Positions 34,901-46,305 of a stretch of 64,000 nucleotides of DNA are shown one piece after another. The DNA lies in NCBI RefSeq assembly GCF_000219625.1, contig NC_018216.1, forward strand, positions 2,914,001 to 2,978,000. The letters run 5' to 3'. Source of the DNA: Zymoseptoria tritici IPO323. Its lineage: Eukaryota > Ascomycota > Dothideomycetes > Mycosphaerellales > Mycosphaerellaceae. How positions within the stretch are numbered: position 1 is the stretch's first letter; every line of letters begins with the position of its first letter. Below the pieces are notes generated by a model that was given only the letters and a program-made list of their open reading frames with translations, was not told where the DNA came from and ran no database searches. A program made the translations under genes and the position numbers.

Positions 34901-36689
34901 TTCCTAACAGCTATCCGCGGCAACGAGTAGTAGTTTTCTATACGGCAGACGCGATTTGTTAGCCCTACGTAGTTATAGTACACCTAGCGGACCCCCGAGG
35001 GCGCTTAGATAGTCGCCGGGTACAGTACTATACATTCTACGAACGCGGTCGCTAAGAGAGAAGCTAGAATACTATATATACGATCGGACGAATGTTATCT
35101 TCCTAATGTATAGCGACTAGTTGTTAGTAAAGAACATCCGGACATGCCTTAAGGAGGCTCGAGAGAACGACGACGCATTCGACAAGATGCAATAGGTACT
35201 ACTATTGCTAGGTTTGTTCTACCTAAAGATATACCTTATTTAGGTAATCGAGAATAACTTTAATAGGCGGGAAGGCTGCGCTGCCAAATCTTTATTAATA
35301 GTCTATTAAGGACTAATAGAAAGGAAGATATGCCCCTTATTCTATGCACCCTATAGCTACCTAGAGCGTCTAACCTTAGATAGTTTTAATGCTAGAATAC
35401 TCGCATTTGTATACGAAGAGCTTAAGCTAGTCGTGTGTAGTCGGATAGCGATATCGACCTACATTCGCGCACTTACTCGCTAAGGGTTTACTAGTCTAAT
35501 AGATAAGGTCTACGAGAAGGCCTTCTCGCACAAGGCCCGCTTGTTAGATACGGACTACCTAGAGGGAGACACTATTAAGGCAAAGAACTCGTATTTATTA
35601 AAGAGGCATTAGTCGAAGAAGGCTAGTGCGACTAACAAGGCTGCCGCTATAGCCGACGGCAACGAAGAGCGCAGGAATTACATCCGATTCCTTTATGTCG
35701 TCGAGACGTATTAGATACTGTCGCGAGCCGTAAAGTATGCGGATATCGGACTACTCCGCCGGGTAATTAACTAATACATCTTAATCTTCTACGCTAGATT
35801 ACACAAGAATTACGCATTTATTATACTATAGATAAAGTAGTTAACGGACACCGAGACGTCTTATCTGATACTGCAGCGGGCTATACTAGCTAACGGACTG
35901 GTAAATATAGCCGGTGCGGACGATAGTTAGTTCGAGATCGACAGGGCGAATAAGTTTCTTAACCGGTATCTAAAGACATTAATAGCTAGCCGGCGCAACG
36001 GCACGTTCGACGTCGAGAACTAACTAGAAGAAGCCGCGCTTTTAGCGACCTATACTAGCTACCTACGAGAGGTTATCGAGGCTAGGTTCGGGGAGGTAAC
36101 GAATACTAAGCATACCTTACTAAAGTTAGTCGAGGAGATATATGCAGTCGTAACGATTTGTTACTAGGAAACACTGCCGACGAAGGCAGTCGATCTAGAT
36201 GCGAATATAGTCCTCCCTTTTTACGCTATAGACTTATATGCTATAGGTGTTAAGAACCTAGTAACTAACGTAAAGGGTAGCAGTCGACTAGAGAGGTTTA
36301 ATAAGAATGTAGTTGTAAAGGACTGTTAGATTGTACAGGTAGACTAAGATCTAATCCTAGTAAATATAGAACTACCGGACCTAATAACGGATCCTTACCT
36401 CCGCCGCATAGCAGCGATAGACATTACTCCTGGACTAATAAGGACGCCTTAGGATCCTAATAGCGAAGACGAGGCAGGTAATGTTTACTTCGATAGCGAC
36501 TAACCTTACTTGCTAATAGCTATACTATTACCTACCTCGCATATGTATACGTTAGACGCCCTTAACATTATATTTAGGCACTTACTAACCGCCCTTTTAG
36601 GCATTAGCACGACTAATTTACGTATAGACGCCCTTTACGAGACGCAGATTAGTTATACACCTATATACGTACTACGTCGACGACGTTAA
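31977..36689 (+). pseudogene. DUF6589-like large protein with Gln-rich tandem repeat (RIP-degraded)
   Basis: An ATG at 31977, 18 bp after a TATA-like TATTATAAAAAGG, starts one frame that remains coherent for about 1,570 codons despite many TAG/TAA. The N-terminal third is Ser/Pro/Arg-rich. The central part resembles fungal DUF6589 proteins: SGIGVYALPKSIYRYNRQLY, then IHDNLDIYCKTGEYRHNCKD, and after the repeat a segment reading YSD, stop, LLVKNIRTCLKEARENDDAF and LGLFYLKIYLI. These match the family's pattern of a YDN.D block and a GDQLTV...D..F..L...GLFHL block. Between them lies a 42-bp repeat at 34587-34830. DUF6589 has no proven function; its presence in a TIR element makes it a candidate transposase or accessory. 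The 3' end is approximate. Confidence 0.68.
34587..34830 (+). repeat. 42-bp coding minisatellite (Gln-rich)
   Basis: Five to six copies of a 42-bp unit containing CCTAGTCTACTTTCTAGCTA and AGTAGTATCCGGCAA. In the frame of the surrounding gene the stops fall where Gln codons would have been, leaving a 14-residue unit with ST-F, LS and YPAT. Confidence 0.8.
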
Positions 36690-36884
36690 TTGTACAGCTC
36701 GTAGAGGCAGCAAGACGCCTACTTCTACCCGACTTTAGTTACTAAACTTCCTTCCTTCTTTATTAACCTTCTTATACTATCCGATTGCCCTTCTATCCCT
36801 CTATTAACTATTACTTTATCTATCCTTTACTACACTACTCGTTATACTACTTATCTATCCTTACTAACTACCTTACGCTTTTGA

Positions 36885-38309
36885 TAGACGGAGAATCTCG
36901 TTGGTAGACTATATTTAAGCGTAAGTTTCGCTACGCCTATAAAGACAGAGATTTACTAATACGTAAATAGTTTTACTATAGCACCTAGCGTGTAGAAGAA
37001 GCTAGCCGACTAGGGCATCTCGGCGGAGGGTTAAGATATATACGATATATACGCTAAGTAGTTTTAGACAGAATAGTACAGCTAGGCAAAAGTTACGCTC
37101 TATAAGGGCAATATCGTTAAGTTCGTTTAAGGGCTTTACCGCGTAGTATGTTAGAAATCCGGCTCGGTAATTAGGGACGTAAACAAGCGCGTAGGGCGTT
37201 AAGGGCGCATACATTCTAGTATTATAGAACTAGTAGACGATTCCCGAACCGGTCTATACGCGCTCGTATCTAGTAAGGAGATTCTAAGGCGCTTCGGCAA
37301 TTAGATACGTACCTTCGTACCTAGCACCTCTGCTACGAAGCTAGTAGCTATTCTAGCTACTTTCTAGATAGGCGGTGCTATTATGTCAGCTACTAAGACT
37401 TGCACGAAGTGCGGCCTAGCTAACGATCCGAATAGATTCGCAAACGACTATATCGTCTAGCTACATCCTATATAGGAGAGGGCTAGGGATAGAGAGTTCC
37501 TCTTCTTAGGTGCCTATACTAACTACCTACTTTATAGCAATTATAATAAGTGTAGTCTAGCTACGAATAGTCTAGCTACGAAGTATACGAAGGAAGCGAC
37601 GCTAGACTATAAGGAGAGTAAGGAGGACGAAGAGACGGAGCGTCTTCCTAGCTTAGGAGACGCTTAAATAAAGATCTCCGATATGTTACTCTTTATAAGT
37701 ATAGAGAATGTCCCCGAGGTTGTAACGCACTATAGTAGCGGACGCGTCTTAGGCAAACATAAGAAGTATAGGTGTATTATAGTCCCGTTTAGATACGACG
37801 CTCGATTCGACGCGGAAGAGTATACCGACTGCCTAAAAACCGCCCTAAAGGAAGCGTAGGGAGAGGTTAACAAAGTAATTAACTAAGACTACTCCCGTCG
37901 CGACCTTCTAGATCTAGATAGTCCTCTAGTAACGATAGCGCCGCCTTCTATCTAGCTAAAGACGCCTATATATAATAGGCGTATAAGCACTTGTTCGATA
38001 GGCGCTCTATAATTAGACGTAGAGATAGCGGATGCGCCTAAGGTTACAGGTCGTAGGACAACTCGCCGCATAAGTAATAAAGTGCGCGAGGACAAGGCGC
38101 GGTTAGCGGACGAGATTAGGGAGGAGCGGGAGGAGGCTGCCCGCAAGGAGGCTAGAATAAGGTCCTCTCGGAAGGAGAGGCCGGCGAAGAAGCAGACGCC
38201 TAAGGATACGCCTACGAAGTCCCGGCATAACGATCCGCATACTCTAATAGCTAACTCTACTAAGCGAAGCGGGAAGAAGTTATTTACCCTATTCGGATTC
38301 GACGTCTAG
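36885..38309 (+). pseudogene. element ORF C: Cys-containing protein with charged tail (RIP-degraded)
   Basis: One frame runs from just after a TGA near 36881 to a stop at 38307-38309. Coherent stretches include YNRRISTCSIGAL and IIVPFRYDARFDAEEY. A possible zinc-binding region begins with KTCTKCGLANDPNRFANDY at about 37400 and includes a later NKCSLA. The last 75 codons (38082-38309) are intact and extremely charged: EEREEAARKEARIRSSRKER, then a KKLFTLFGFDV terminus. A nucleic-acid-binding role is plausible from the Cys residues and basic tail, but no family is recognised. The start is unclear; a 170-bp AT- and pyrimidine-rich spacer separates it from the preceding gene. Confidence 0.5.
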
Positions 38310-38636
38310 TAGGATAGCCCTTCCGGCGGAAGATACGTCTTAGAGGGCGGCGAACTAACCGGCACGTTCTTCTCGCCTAGATAGGTTAACCTAAGCCCGG
38401 GACGTAAGCGAAACGAGGGTTCGATCGACTTAGATAGACACGTCGTCCGAAGCATCTTTTCGTACTAGGACTAGAGTTATAGTAGCCGGGTTCCTCCTAG
38501 TAGTAGGCTAAAGAAGTTAGATAGGCGTAGAGGCAAATAATTTAGAGGTAGCGAGCGCGAGCGTTAACTGCATTTAACTAATTTTATAAGCATGTTTGTA
38601 GCACTTAGGTAAGATGCGATACGAGCATTCTTTATA

Positions 38637-38780
38637 GCTTACCTGTCTCTAGGATAGCCCTACAGGTGTTAGCTTTAGTGTTTATTTCGCGAGTCCCTTT
38701 TAATAGTAAAGTGCATAGAACCTTTAGCACTACTATTAGTTGCTTACCTGTCGTTAGGATAGCCCTATAGGCGATAGCTC
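38637..38780. repeat. duplicated stem-loop motif
   Basis: A segment of about 37 bp starting GCTTACCTGTC and containing AGGATAGCCCTA appears twice (about 38637-38674 and 38742-38780), and the first copy folds as CCTGT...ACAGG. It may be a 3' processing or regulatory repeat downstream of ORF C. Confidence 0.5.
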
Positions 38781-39194
38781 GAGCGTTTAGTTAAGTGGAT
38801 TTTAATTAAACCCTAAAAGCCTGCTTATGTCTACTAGTTTCTTATTAAAAGTATTATATACCGTAATATAACCTAAGCTAGGCTACGACGACAACTTAGA
38901 TATATTAACCTTCGCCTAATAGCCGATAGTAAGGGGGACGGGCCTAATACAAAGAACCGGACTAAGGAGTCTAACATAGCCTTTAGCCTCGGCGTAGTAG
39001 AGCGCCCGGCTACCTGTATAGCCCGTATAGCAATGTAGTAATAGCAGAACCGACACAATACTAGCTAGACAGTCCTCGGCCGGCAAAACTTATTAATAAC
39101 CTCGCTAGGTTACTTAAGAAGTAGAGCATCTAGATAGGCGCACGTTATCCGACGTAAGACTATTACCTAGAGCCTCTAACAACGCAGACTTAGT

Positions 39195-39325
39195 AGTAGA
39201 ACGACAAGTAGTAGAACGATAAGTAGCTAAACGGCAAGCAGCTAAACGGCAAGTAGCTAAACGGCAAGCAGCTGAACGGCAAGCAGCTGAACGGCAAGCA
39301 GCTGAACGGCAAGCAGCTAAAGCAG
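39195..39325 (+). repeat. 15-bp coding minisatellite
   Basis: About eight copies of a 15-bp unit of the form AGCTGAACGGCAAGC, encoding a heptad-poor Ala/Glu/Arg/Gln helix. It ends 24 bp before the chromovirus insertion point. Confidence 0.85.
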
Positions 39326-39349
39326 CATCGCCTAGAGCCCTAGGCTACA

Positions 39350-39727
39350 TGTTAGGATTGCCTCGTAATAAGGCAGGGAAAGACTGAAGTAGGGAAGTAT
39401 CGAACAATAGGTTTCAGAATGTAACGACTCGATTCGTTAAAGGAGGGAATAGAGGAGGAGAGCCTCCTTCGCTATATACATAGCTACTACTAGGTTCCAT
39501 TCCCCTATCCTTTACTTCTCTCGTTATAAGCGGGATCGTCTGTCCCTTCGTAGCCCTTCGATCCTTATCGTTAGGCATTAAGAGGCAAGCTAGATCGGAC
39601 TGCCTTAATCCGTACGCTGTTGCGCTCTTCGTAACTAGGATAGCTCGTTGTTACGTTCTTCGAAACTAGGTTAGCCCAGCTTAGGGGAGATAAGGCTAGA
39701 CTGCGCTTACGTAAGGGGATCCTTACA
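39350..39727 (-). repeat. 3' LTR of the chromovirus (left copy)
   Basis: 378 bp from TGTTAGGATTG to GGGGATCCTTACA. The internal polypurine tract follows directly at 39728-39747. Confidence 0.92.
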
Positions 39728-40006
39728 TTACCCCCCTCCCCCCGGTGCAACTAACCTTAGTTACGTGCGCGAATCTTTAGCAGCGTTTAGCTACAGGTTT
39801 AATTTACTAACTGCTAACGTTGCTAGGCTAGCTGCTCGGTATCCCGATTAGGAAATAAAAGTAGGTCCCTCGCGCATATACTACTCTTTCTCGCCCTCGA
39901 ATTCTTCTCTTCTTACAAACACCTACTAAAAGTAAGTATTAGCAGCTAGCTCCAGAACGGTCTAGATTAGCGCTAGATTAGCTAACATTGCGACTAGACT
40001 AGCATA

Positions 40007-41000
40007 ATGTCCGGCGCACTCTACTATCTTCGCGACAAGTACTACAAGAAAGTCCGAGCTAGTAGGTAGAACGAGAATCCGTGCTCGTTATGCCTCTCTA
40101 GCGTTAAGGAGGGCTAGGACCTGTCTAAGATCTGCTAGATTGCGGCAGAGAAGCCCCTACCCGGCAATATCCTGGCTAAGTGTTCCGGATGCCTAACTAG
40201 CAAGAATGCGGACTATCTTTAGGTAGGTCGGTTTAGTTAATTCTAGCGTGTTCTGCCGCTAACTGTCCTACTTAGATACCGGTCGACTAGGAGCCCGCCT
40301 AGAAAGCTATTAAGCAGGACATCGACACCGTCTACGGCCGCACTACCTAGTCTAAGGCTAAGAAGGAAGACTTGCTAGATCGTGTTCTGTGTTTTACAGG
40401 CTCTGTAGAGGCGTAAGTGTCCCTTTCTAGCGTATTCTAGACTAGCAGCTAATTAGGATAGTTAAACAGGAAGTTAGATAGCAGTTTCTATAGCGAGGAC
40501 GGTCTCTCCTAGCACCCTAGCACTGCTACCTAGGAGGATACTAGACAGAAGGTGCCTAAGAGGGACCGCTCGGCTAGTGCGATCTTAGCGAAGGCTATAT
40601 ATACTAATCCTAGCTTAATCTAGCCCTTACTAATATTCTTTGTAGCAGTCTAGTAGCACCCCTAGCAAGAAGCGCCGCTTAATAGACGTGCGCGGCCGCA
40701 AGTCGGACTGTAAGCGTGCTAAGGAGGCCGAGGATCGCCTAATCGCGGTTAGCACTGCCTTAGAGGCGTTTAACTGCATTATTATAAGCGACCAGGCTCT
40801 AAAGAAGGGATAGTTGCGCAAGATAGTCTTTCCGACGACCGCTAAGGACTGTAGTAAGGTAGAGGACCCGAACTAGGGCGACTCCGACTTTAATTAAGCT
40901 ATTCTAGACTAGAATAGCGGGCGTAGGTCTTCCGGGACTAGGGGTATAACAGATAACGTCGACATAGCATATTAAGACTATAGCGGGGCCTAGATAGTTG
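40007..41000 (+). pseudogene. additional opposite-strand ORF inside the chromovirus
   Basis: Between the chromodomain end and the left LTR there is about 1.3 kb that gag-pol does not use. On the plus strand, opposite to gag-pol, an ATG at 40007 opens MSGALYYLRDKYYKKVRAS. The same frame holds coherent sequence for about 330 codons, broken by TAG/TAA. It includes Cys pairs in NPCSLCLSS and AKCSGCLTSKNADYL and a charged stretch with KSDCKRAKEAEDRLIAVST. The paired cysteines suggest a zinc-binding module. Antisense accessory ORFs are known in some plant Ty3/Gypsy groups; I cannot name a fungal equivalent. It could instead be captured host sequence. The end is approximate. Confidence 0.5.
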
Positions 41001-41099
41001 TTAAATAGCGCAGGGTTAGTTAACTTAGACTAGATTAGACTAGAATAAAGCCGATTCCGCCCTTCGAATTTTTAAATTTAAGTAATTTTATCTAAGTCC

Positions 41100-44000
41100 C
41101 TTAGAAATCCTCGGGATTTTTCTTACATCTTCCTACGCCTTTTTAGCTCCTTCTGGCCTATCTTGCGGCGGAATGCTCTTATTGCCGCCGGGCTTATGTT
41201 ATATCTAGGCTCCTAGGAGTTCTCGTGCTCCCCGAAGCCCTTCTACTTAATTAGGTAACTAAAGTTGTGTAGGTCGTCCTCTTTTTTATCTAAGATGTCT
41301 TCTACCTCCTATTCGTCCCCGTCCCCTACGTCGTACCGCTTTATTTTGTCCTATTTACGGCTAGAGTAGTCCGGGATAGACTTCTTAAGGAGCGAGACGT
41401 AGAAGGTAGGGTAGATGCTTAGCGAGCTAGGGAGGTCGAGTATATATGTTACGTAGTTAACTATTGCCTTAACCTTATATAGTCCGATGTACTTATAGTC
41501 GAGCTTAGGTAATAGCCGCATAGACTTAATGTTCTTTGTGTTTAGGTAGACTTCGTTACCTACGTTAAAGGAGACGTCCTTCCTATACTTGTTCGCCTAC
41601 TTAGCCATCTGTTTCTTCGTCTTAGCTAGTCTTTCGCGCATCTTCTTCTAGTTAGTAATTATCTGCTCCGCGAGTTAGATAGCCTTTAGCGCCTTGCCAT
41701 CTTTCTAGCGCATTCTAGGCTAGTAGGACCTTCGTAGGTCCCTCGTTGTGTATGCTTAGAACGGCGTTAGCCCGGTTGCCGTATGCATACTATTATTATA
41801 GGCGAATTCCGCCGTCGACAGCAGAGAGGCCTAGTTGTCCTGCTTATAGTTGTAGTACGTCCGTAAATACTGCTCTAGTGTCTAGTTCTGCCTTTCCGTC
41901 TAACTATCCGTCTACGGATAGAATGCCGTACTTAGCTTCCGGTGTACCCCGAGGCAGTAGTAGAAGGTGCTCTAGAATTTAGAGGTAAGGATTGGCCCGC
42001 GGTCGGACGTAATTATAGCCGGCTGGCTATAGAGGCGGACAACCTCTCTTATTATAAGTTTAGCGAGGTCAGCTAACGTAATCGTTTTCCGGCATAGTAC
42101 GTAATAGACTATCTTAGTGTAGCGGTCTACTACTACTAGTATACAGTCGTAAGACTAGCTTAGGAACTTGCTCGGCGGGAGGTTAGTAATAAAATCCAGC
42201 GTAATGTCGGCCTAGGGAGTTAGCAAGGGGGGTTCGGGGTGCAGTAGGCTGTGCGGTTTGTACCTTCGTAGCTTCGCTCTTTCGTACGCCTAGCAGGTCC
42301 TTACGAACTCCTTAACATACTTCCGCATCCTGGGCTAGTAGAAACTACGCTAAAGCAACTTTAGGGTCCTTGTAAAGCCGAAATGTCCGGAGAGGGGGTC
42401 GTCGTAGTATTCCTAGAGTAGCTAGAGCCTTATAGCGCCTTCTAGTACGTATGCCTTGCTATTTATGTACGCAACGCCCTCTTCTAGGGACTACCTCTCC
42501 GCCTAGAAGGCAGGCTCGGCGATAGCCTTCTCCTAGACTATCCTCTTATAGGTAGGGTCCTTACTAAGGGCTTTCTTAAGCCGCTCTAGAAGGTTCGGGG
42601 TCCTTACCGCTGCCCTAACGTACCGGACTAGGCTATCCTGCCCTGTCGGCAGTGCAAATACCTTTCGGAAGAGGCGGACGCTAGCGTCTGCTTCCTCCTC
42701 GGTAGCCTATTAGCCCGAATGCGACTCCTTAGTAAGGTCTAGTCTCCTACTAAGTGCGTCGGCAGCGCTATTCGCCTTACCCGGCCTATACGTAGTCCTA
42801 AAATCGATCTGCGACAGCTATTTAGCCTATCTAACTTGCCTCCTCGAGAGGGTCTTCGTCGTTATAAGGGTCTAAAGGTTCGCATAGTCGGTTAGCAACT
42901 CTACTTAGTAGCGGGCGCCCTCGAGGTAGTGCCTAAAGTGTTTAAAGGAGTCTACTATAGCGAGGAGCTCGCTATCTTCTGTTCCGTAGTTCCTTTCTGC
43001 CGTAATTATCTTCCTTAAGAAGTAGGCGACCGGGAACTACTACAGTTTGCCCCCCTCGTTATAAGGCTAGGAAAGGATGCCCGATATTGCTTCCCCCGAT
43101 GCGTCGGTCTCTACCTAACAAGGGAGCTCTAGGTTATAGTAGCGCAGAACGGGCTCTTCTGCGAACTTACGGCGTAGCTTATAGAAGGACTAGATCGCCC
43201 TGTCGTCTAATTCGAGATAAGCACGCTCTCTTCGGCGCTAGTTCGCCGCCTTCTTGCCTTTAGTGTAGCGGTTTAGGGCGGCTGCTAGCTGCGAGAAGCC
43301 CTTAATAAAGCGTCGGTAGTAGTTAGTAAAACTAATAAAGACCCTTATGTCGTAGATAGACGTAGGGACTAGCTACTCCTAGACTAATTTAATGCGTTCT
43401 AGGTCGATCCGCAGCCTATCCTAGGTAACTACGTAGCCTAGGTATTCGACCTAGCTTTTGTAGAACTTGCATTTAGCTAGGTTAGCGTATAGTTTGTGCC
43501 GTCGCAGCCGTTCTAAGACCTGCCGGACGTAATCCTCGTGCTCTTTAAGCGTTCTAGAGTAAATCAGGATGTCGTTAAGGTATACAACGCAGAAGACATT
43601 AACTAGTCCTACTAGGACGCTATTAATAAAGTTCTGGAACACTACTAGGGCATTATAAAGCCCGAATAGTATTACCGTATATTTAAAATGGCCGTACCTG
43701 GTCCGGAATGCCGTCTTCCACTCGTCGCCTTCCCTAATACGCACCCGATAGTACGTATAGCGTAGGTCGACCTTGGTAAAGTACCTAGCACCGGCTAGCT
43801 AGTCGAGGGACTCGCTAATAAGAGGTAGACCCCCCCTGTTCTTAACTGTTACCGCGTTTAGACTGCGGTAGTTAATATATAGGCGGAGGGTACTATCCTT
43901 CTTCCGTGCGAAGAGGACTAGAGCGCTAGCCGACGACGTCGACCGCTTAATAAACCCGTTCTTCAGGTGTTTAGGTAGCTAGGTCCGTATAGCCTCTATC

Positions 44001-44720
44001 TCTACCTCGGATAGGGCGTACATCGGACTAAAGGGGACCTTTCCTCCTTCTACTAGCTCGATCTTTAGATTATGTGGACCGTAGGGAGCTAACTCGCCTG
44101 CGAGTTCCTCCGAGAAGACATCCGCGAAGTTAGAGTAGGCGCTCGGAACGCCCCCCTAACCCGGACTAGCTTCTTCCGACGCGTCCTAGATCGTTATAAC
44201 ATAAAGTGCCGCATTTACTTCGCTAAGGTACTCCCTATAGAACCTCTCTAGCCTAACAACAGCTATCGCCTATCGTTTTCGGGGCTTCGTTCTCTAGTCG
44301 ACCCTTTTTAGGGTGAAATCTACGTTTAGATTGTATTTCTCGAGCTAAGGCATCCCTAAGACGACCTTATAGCTATAGATGCGCCCTACTCTAAAGGTGT
44401 CGATGTATCTGTGTATTCGTCCTAAGTTGTCCCGGGCCTTATATAAGCTCCGCGTTTCGCTAAGGACCTAAAGGCTTTACCCGTTTAGCGTCTTGTACGC
44501 GACCCTAGCGGGCGGCTCCTAGATAACCTAGTCTATGTCCTTTGCTAATAAGGAGTTATAGAAGTTATCCTGCGCGCCGCTGTCGATTAGTCCCGCAACC
44601 GTTCTAGTCCTCCCTAGACTATTTAAGGTTAGCGTAACTTCGATAAGGCGCCTACGCTTATAGCGGCGCCGACCCGGCTCCGCTATCCTGCGCTGCTCCT
44701 TAGTATAGAGAACCTAGCCT
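41100..44720 (-). pseudogene. chromovirus pol (protease-RT-RNase H-integrase-chromodomain)
   Basis: Read on the minus strand, the aspartic protease signature VAGLIDSGAQDNFYNSLLAK lies at about 44525-44600. RT spans about 44100-43440; its best-preserved 97 codons (43744-43451) include FGLYNALVVFQNFINSVL and the catalytic box as VVYLNDILIYS, one Asp changed to Asn by a TpG to TpA-type mutation. RNase H follows with ETDASGEAISGILS near 43100. Integrase shows the zinc-binding GHFGFTRTLKLLRY near 42380 and the core segments ITLDFITNLPPSKF and ITSDRGPILTSKF. A chromodomain (EVEDILDKKEDD, then EPRYNISPAAI) lies at about 41310-41155. Stops throughout show inactivity. Confidence 0.88.
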
Positions 44721-45879
44721 ACTAAGACAGCAGCGTCTACTTAGGGGGCGCCTCTTTTTCCGAGTCCTTCTAGAGGGAAGGGTTAGGGCAATCGCGCTTA
44801 ATATACCCGACCTAGCGGCAACTATAGTAAGTAGCCTTAGCTAGGCCCCTCTAGTCCGATCCGTCCTCCGACTTAGACTTCTTAGGGTCCTAGTCGTCGA
44901 TACTGTTGCTTCTACGTCTCTTTCGGTTGCCCTTACCTCTTCTACGGCCCGGGTTGTCCCTTAACTCCTGCTTCTAACCCTCGATAATCCTATAGGTTTT
45001 GTTAACCCTCTCTTAGGCCTTAATAAGCGTAGTAGCCGGAGCCGGGTAATTAGAGAGGCGGGAGCGGTAGTTCTATAGCAAGGAGGCCTTAAAGTTAAGG
45101 ATCTTGCGCCCCTCGTTCTCTTCTTCTAACTCCTTCTAAAGGATCTTTAGCTCTTCGAGGAGCTAGTCGGGGGTGCGGTCTCCGAGGGAGGCCTTCCGCA
45201 ATTGTTCGTAGGCCTTCTCGTAGCGTTCCGCCTCTGTCCCTATAGAGTTAAGCATAACTCCCTTTATTATAGTCTAGGTTAGCGTAGTCTAGCCGTCGAG
45301 CTAATCTACGTAGCGCTCCTAGTAGTCTTGCTAGAGCTTGCCTATATAGTCGGCGGCGTAGTCGACCTTTCGGTCCTCCCGGTTAGAGAATCTATAGTGT
45401 CTGCGGAAGTTACGTTCTACCGCGCGGAGCTAGTCTTCGTAATTAGCACGGGTCTTCCCTTCGAATACGGGTAGTTCCTTAGACTTAGGGAGGCTGTCCT
45501 TGTTCTTGTCGAAATAGTCCGTTTCTACGAAGAGTTTAGCAAGTTTCTCCCTCCTTAGGGTAATTAGGCTATATAAGGCTAGTTCGCTCTAGAGTTCCTT
45601 AATCTTTTGCTAGAGTTTGAGGAATTCGTATTCCGCCTAGGCTTCCTAGTTCCGTTTCTTACGGGTTAGTGCGTCCCCTTGAACTAGGTTAGCCTAAGTA
45701 GTCGAGTCGGTGCCTTCCTAGGTCGTTCCGGCATCGTCTACGGTTTCCGCAATAGAGGTAGCGCTTAGCTAGCGGGCGGCGGCGTCCGCGTCGGACTTAG
45801 CGGCTAGTATAGCACCCTGCTAGCGAGCGGAGGTGTCGGAAGGAGATTCCTCGCGTCTGCGAGTGGCCTTAGGTGCTAT
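44720..45879 (-). pseudogene. chromovirus gag with zinc knuckle
   Basis: Minus-strand coding begins at an ATA at 45879-45877 where ATG is expected before APKATRRREESPSD, consistent with RIP of TpG in the start codon. The capsid-like part contains KLFVETDYFDKNKDSLPKS and AVERNFRRHYRFSNRED. Near 44835-44785 a CCHC-type zinc knuckle remains as YYSCR, stop, VGYIKRDCP. This is the usual position of the nucleocapsid domain just ahead of protease. Confidence 0.82.
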
Positions 45880-45927
45880 GTCGATCGGGGGTTCGATACT
45901 GTAGTATATAAGTTTAAACGAATCGCG

Positions 45928-46305
45928 TGTTAGGATTGCCTTATAATAAGGTAGGGAAAGACTAAAGTAGGGAAGTATCGAACAATAGGTTTTAGAATGT
46001 AACGACTCGATTCGTTAAAGGAGGGAATAGAGGAGGAGAGCCTCCTTCGCTATATACATAGCTACTGCTAGGTTCTATTCCCCTATCCTTTACTTCTCTC
46101 GTTATAAGCGGGATCGTCTGTCCCTTCGTAGCCCTTCGATCCTTATCGTTAGGCATTAAGAGGCAAGCTAGATCGGACTGCCTTAATCCGTACGCTGTTG
46201 CGCTCTTCGTAACTAGGATAGCTCGTTGTTGCGTTCTTCGAAACCAGGTTAGCCCAGCTTAGGGGAGATGAGGCCAGACTGCGCTCACGTGAGGGGATCC
46301 TCACA
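45928..46305 (-). repeat. 5' LTR of the chromovirus (right copy)
   Basis: 378 bp from TGTTAGGATTG to GGGGATCCTCACA. This copy keeps CA/TG at several 3' positions where the left copy has TA, for example GATGAGGCCAG versus GATAAGGCTAG. Confidence 0.92.

Noticed and set aside
37952..38146. Short open frames inside the RIP block (also 37002-37214, 38873-39058, 40630-40821, 41746-41982, 46149-46337)
   Set aside because: They lie opposite or out of frame to recognised decayed genes and have no motifs.
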